DNA of 64,000 bases from Gymnorhina tibicen (lineage: Eukaryota > Chordata > Aves > Passeriformes > Artamidae). A model generated the notes under the pieces. That model worked only from the letters and a program-made list of their open reading frames with translations, did no database searches and was not told the DNA's origin. Positions 63,413 to 64,000 of the stretch are shown here, in pieces; position 1 is the first letter of the stretch, and every line of letters starts with the position of its first letter. The stretch is taken from the NCBI GenBank assembly GCA_013399875.1, contig VXAZ01004548.1:298955-362954 (forward strand), in the 5' to 3' direction. The translations under genes and the position numbers were made by a program.

Positions 63413-64000
63413 GCTAACAGAATCACAGAATGGCTGAGCTAGGAAGGAAGCTTTGAAGGTCATCAGGTCAAACGTCCCTATTCAAGCACAGCCACCTAGA
63501 ACAGGTTACCCAGGGCAATGTCCAGACAACTGTTGAATATCACAGAAGGAAGACTCCACAGACTTCCTGGGCAGCTTGTGCCAGTGCTCAGTCAGAAGTG
63601 TTTTCTGATGTTCAAAAGGAGCCTCCTGTGTTTCATTTTGTTCCCATTGCTTCTGGTCCTGTCACTGGGCACTACTGTCAGTAAATTACTCGGAACAGTC
63701 CCAGATCTCTTGGTCTTTCCTCATGTGTGACATTTCCTTATTTTTAGTCCAAGTATGTGGACTTGCCATTATGTCCGTATCTCCTGTGTACTGGAGAGTC
63801 CTGAACTGGACAAAGGAATCCAGGTGTCCACTCACCACTGCTGAGTAAAGTGGGGAAGGATCAAGTCCCTCAGTGTGTTGGCAACACTCCTAATGCAACA
63901 CAGGATAGCACTGGCCTTCTTTGCAGCAGGAGCACACTGTTGGCTCGTGTTCAGCTTGGTGTCTAGCAGGAGCCCGAGATCCCTTTCTGCAAAGCTGCTT
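63413..64000 (-). mobile_element. CR1 LINE copy running off the window, minus strand
   Basis: The plus strand begins at the CR1 3' terminus ('cagaatcacagaatggctga', 63418) and continues with 'ccacctagaacaggttaccc', 'ggcagcttgtgccagtgctc' and 'ttgcttctggtcctgtcact'. After a gap in the homology near 63680-63760 come 'ggcaacactcctaatgcaac' and 'ttctttgcagcaggagcaca'. It represents a different CR1 subfamily from the 23.9 kb and 50.5 kb copies. It continues past 64000, so its 5' end is unknown. The plus frame at 63518-63730 is a shadow. Confidence 0.9.

Noticed and set aside
1..64000. CRISPR arrays, operons, ribosome-binding sites or other prokaryotic systems
   Set aside because: The base composition, CR1 LINEs and ERV LTRs show vertebrate nuclear DNA. 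No regularly spaced repeat array was seen.

Overview
The window looks like chromosomal DNA from a bird, most likely a songbird or another neoavian. It is AT-rich, has no recognisable protein-coding exon, tRNA or rRNA, and carries many decayed CR1 LINE fragments on both strands. It also carries several LTR segments of avian endogenous-retrovirus (ERV) type. The species call comes from familiarity with avian CR1 and LTR sequence, not from a database search. One ambiguous base (n at 35736) marks draft assembly. The best reading is a gene desert or a very large intron; unaided reading of a single window cannot tell these apart.

Layout. 1-4.5 kb: an ERV-type LTR remnant (740-1309, +), a second LTR (1610-2004, -) with a possible 6-bp target duplication, then a hairpin, a 30-bp tandem duplication and a GGAA microsatellite (4101-4444). 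4.5-14.5 kb: mostly unique AT-rich DNA with a CR1 3' tail (8680-8872, +) and an AC-rich low-complexity tract (13517-13640). 14.58-16 kb: a CR1 piece from the ORF1/ORF2 junction (+), then the best-preserved element here, a 637-bp solo LTR (15340-15976, +) with exact 6-bp target duplications, a TATA box and a polyadenylation signal. 16-28 kb: unique DNA, a small GC-richer island with an RFX X-box and an E-box (20310-20480), and a CR1 3' end (23915-24405, -).

28-43 kb: a long degraded CR1 reverse-transcriptase remnant (28040-28976, +), an LTR containing a CA-rich minisatellite (35350-35750, -), a CR1 tail (39600-39699, +) and a 726-bp LTR (42581-43306, -). 43-64 kb: a long unique stretch, a POU-octamer/CRE-like cluster (50100-50300), the most readable CR1 ORF2 remnant (50466-51640, -), an older CR1 copy with endonuclease and RT blocks (55805-56930, -), an ERV-type LTR region (58498-59780, +), an unclassified GC-richer patch (61555-61765) and a CR1 that runs off the right end (63413-64000, -).

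No novel multi-gene system is visible. All open reading frames are under 140 codons; the longest lie in repeats or fit chance in AT-rich DNA. The points most worth checking are the solo LTR as a possible promoter, the two motif clusters as regulatory DNA, and the near-perfect short-loop inverted repeats.
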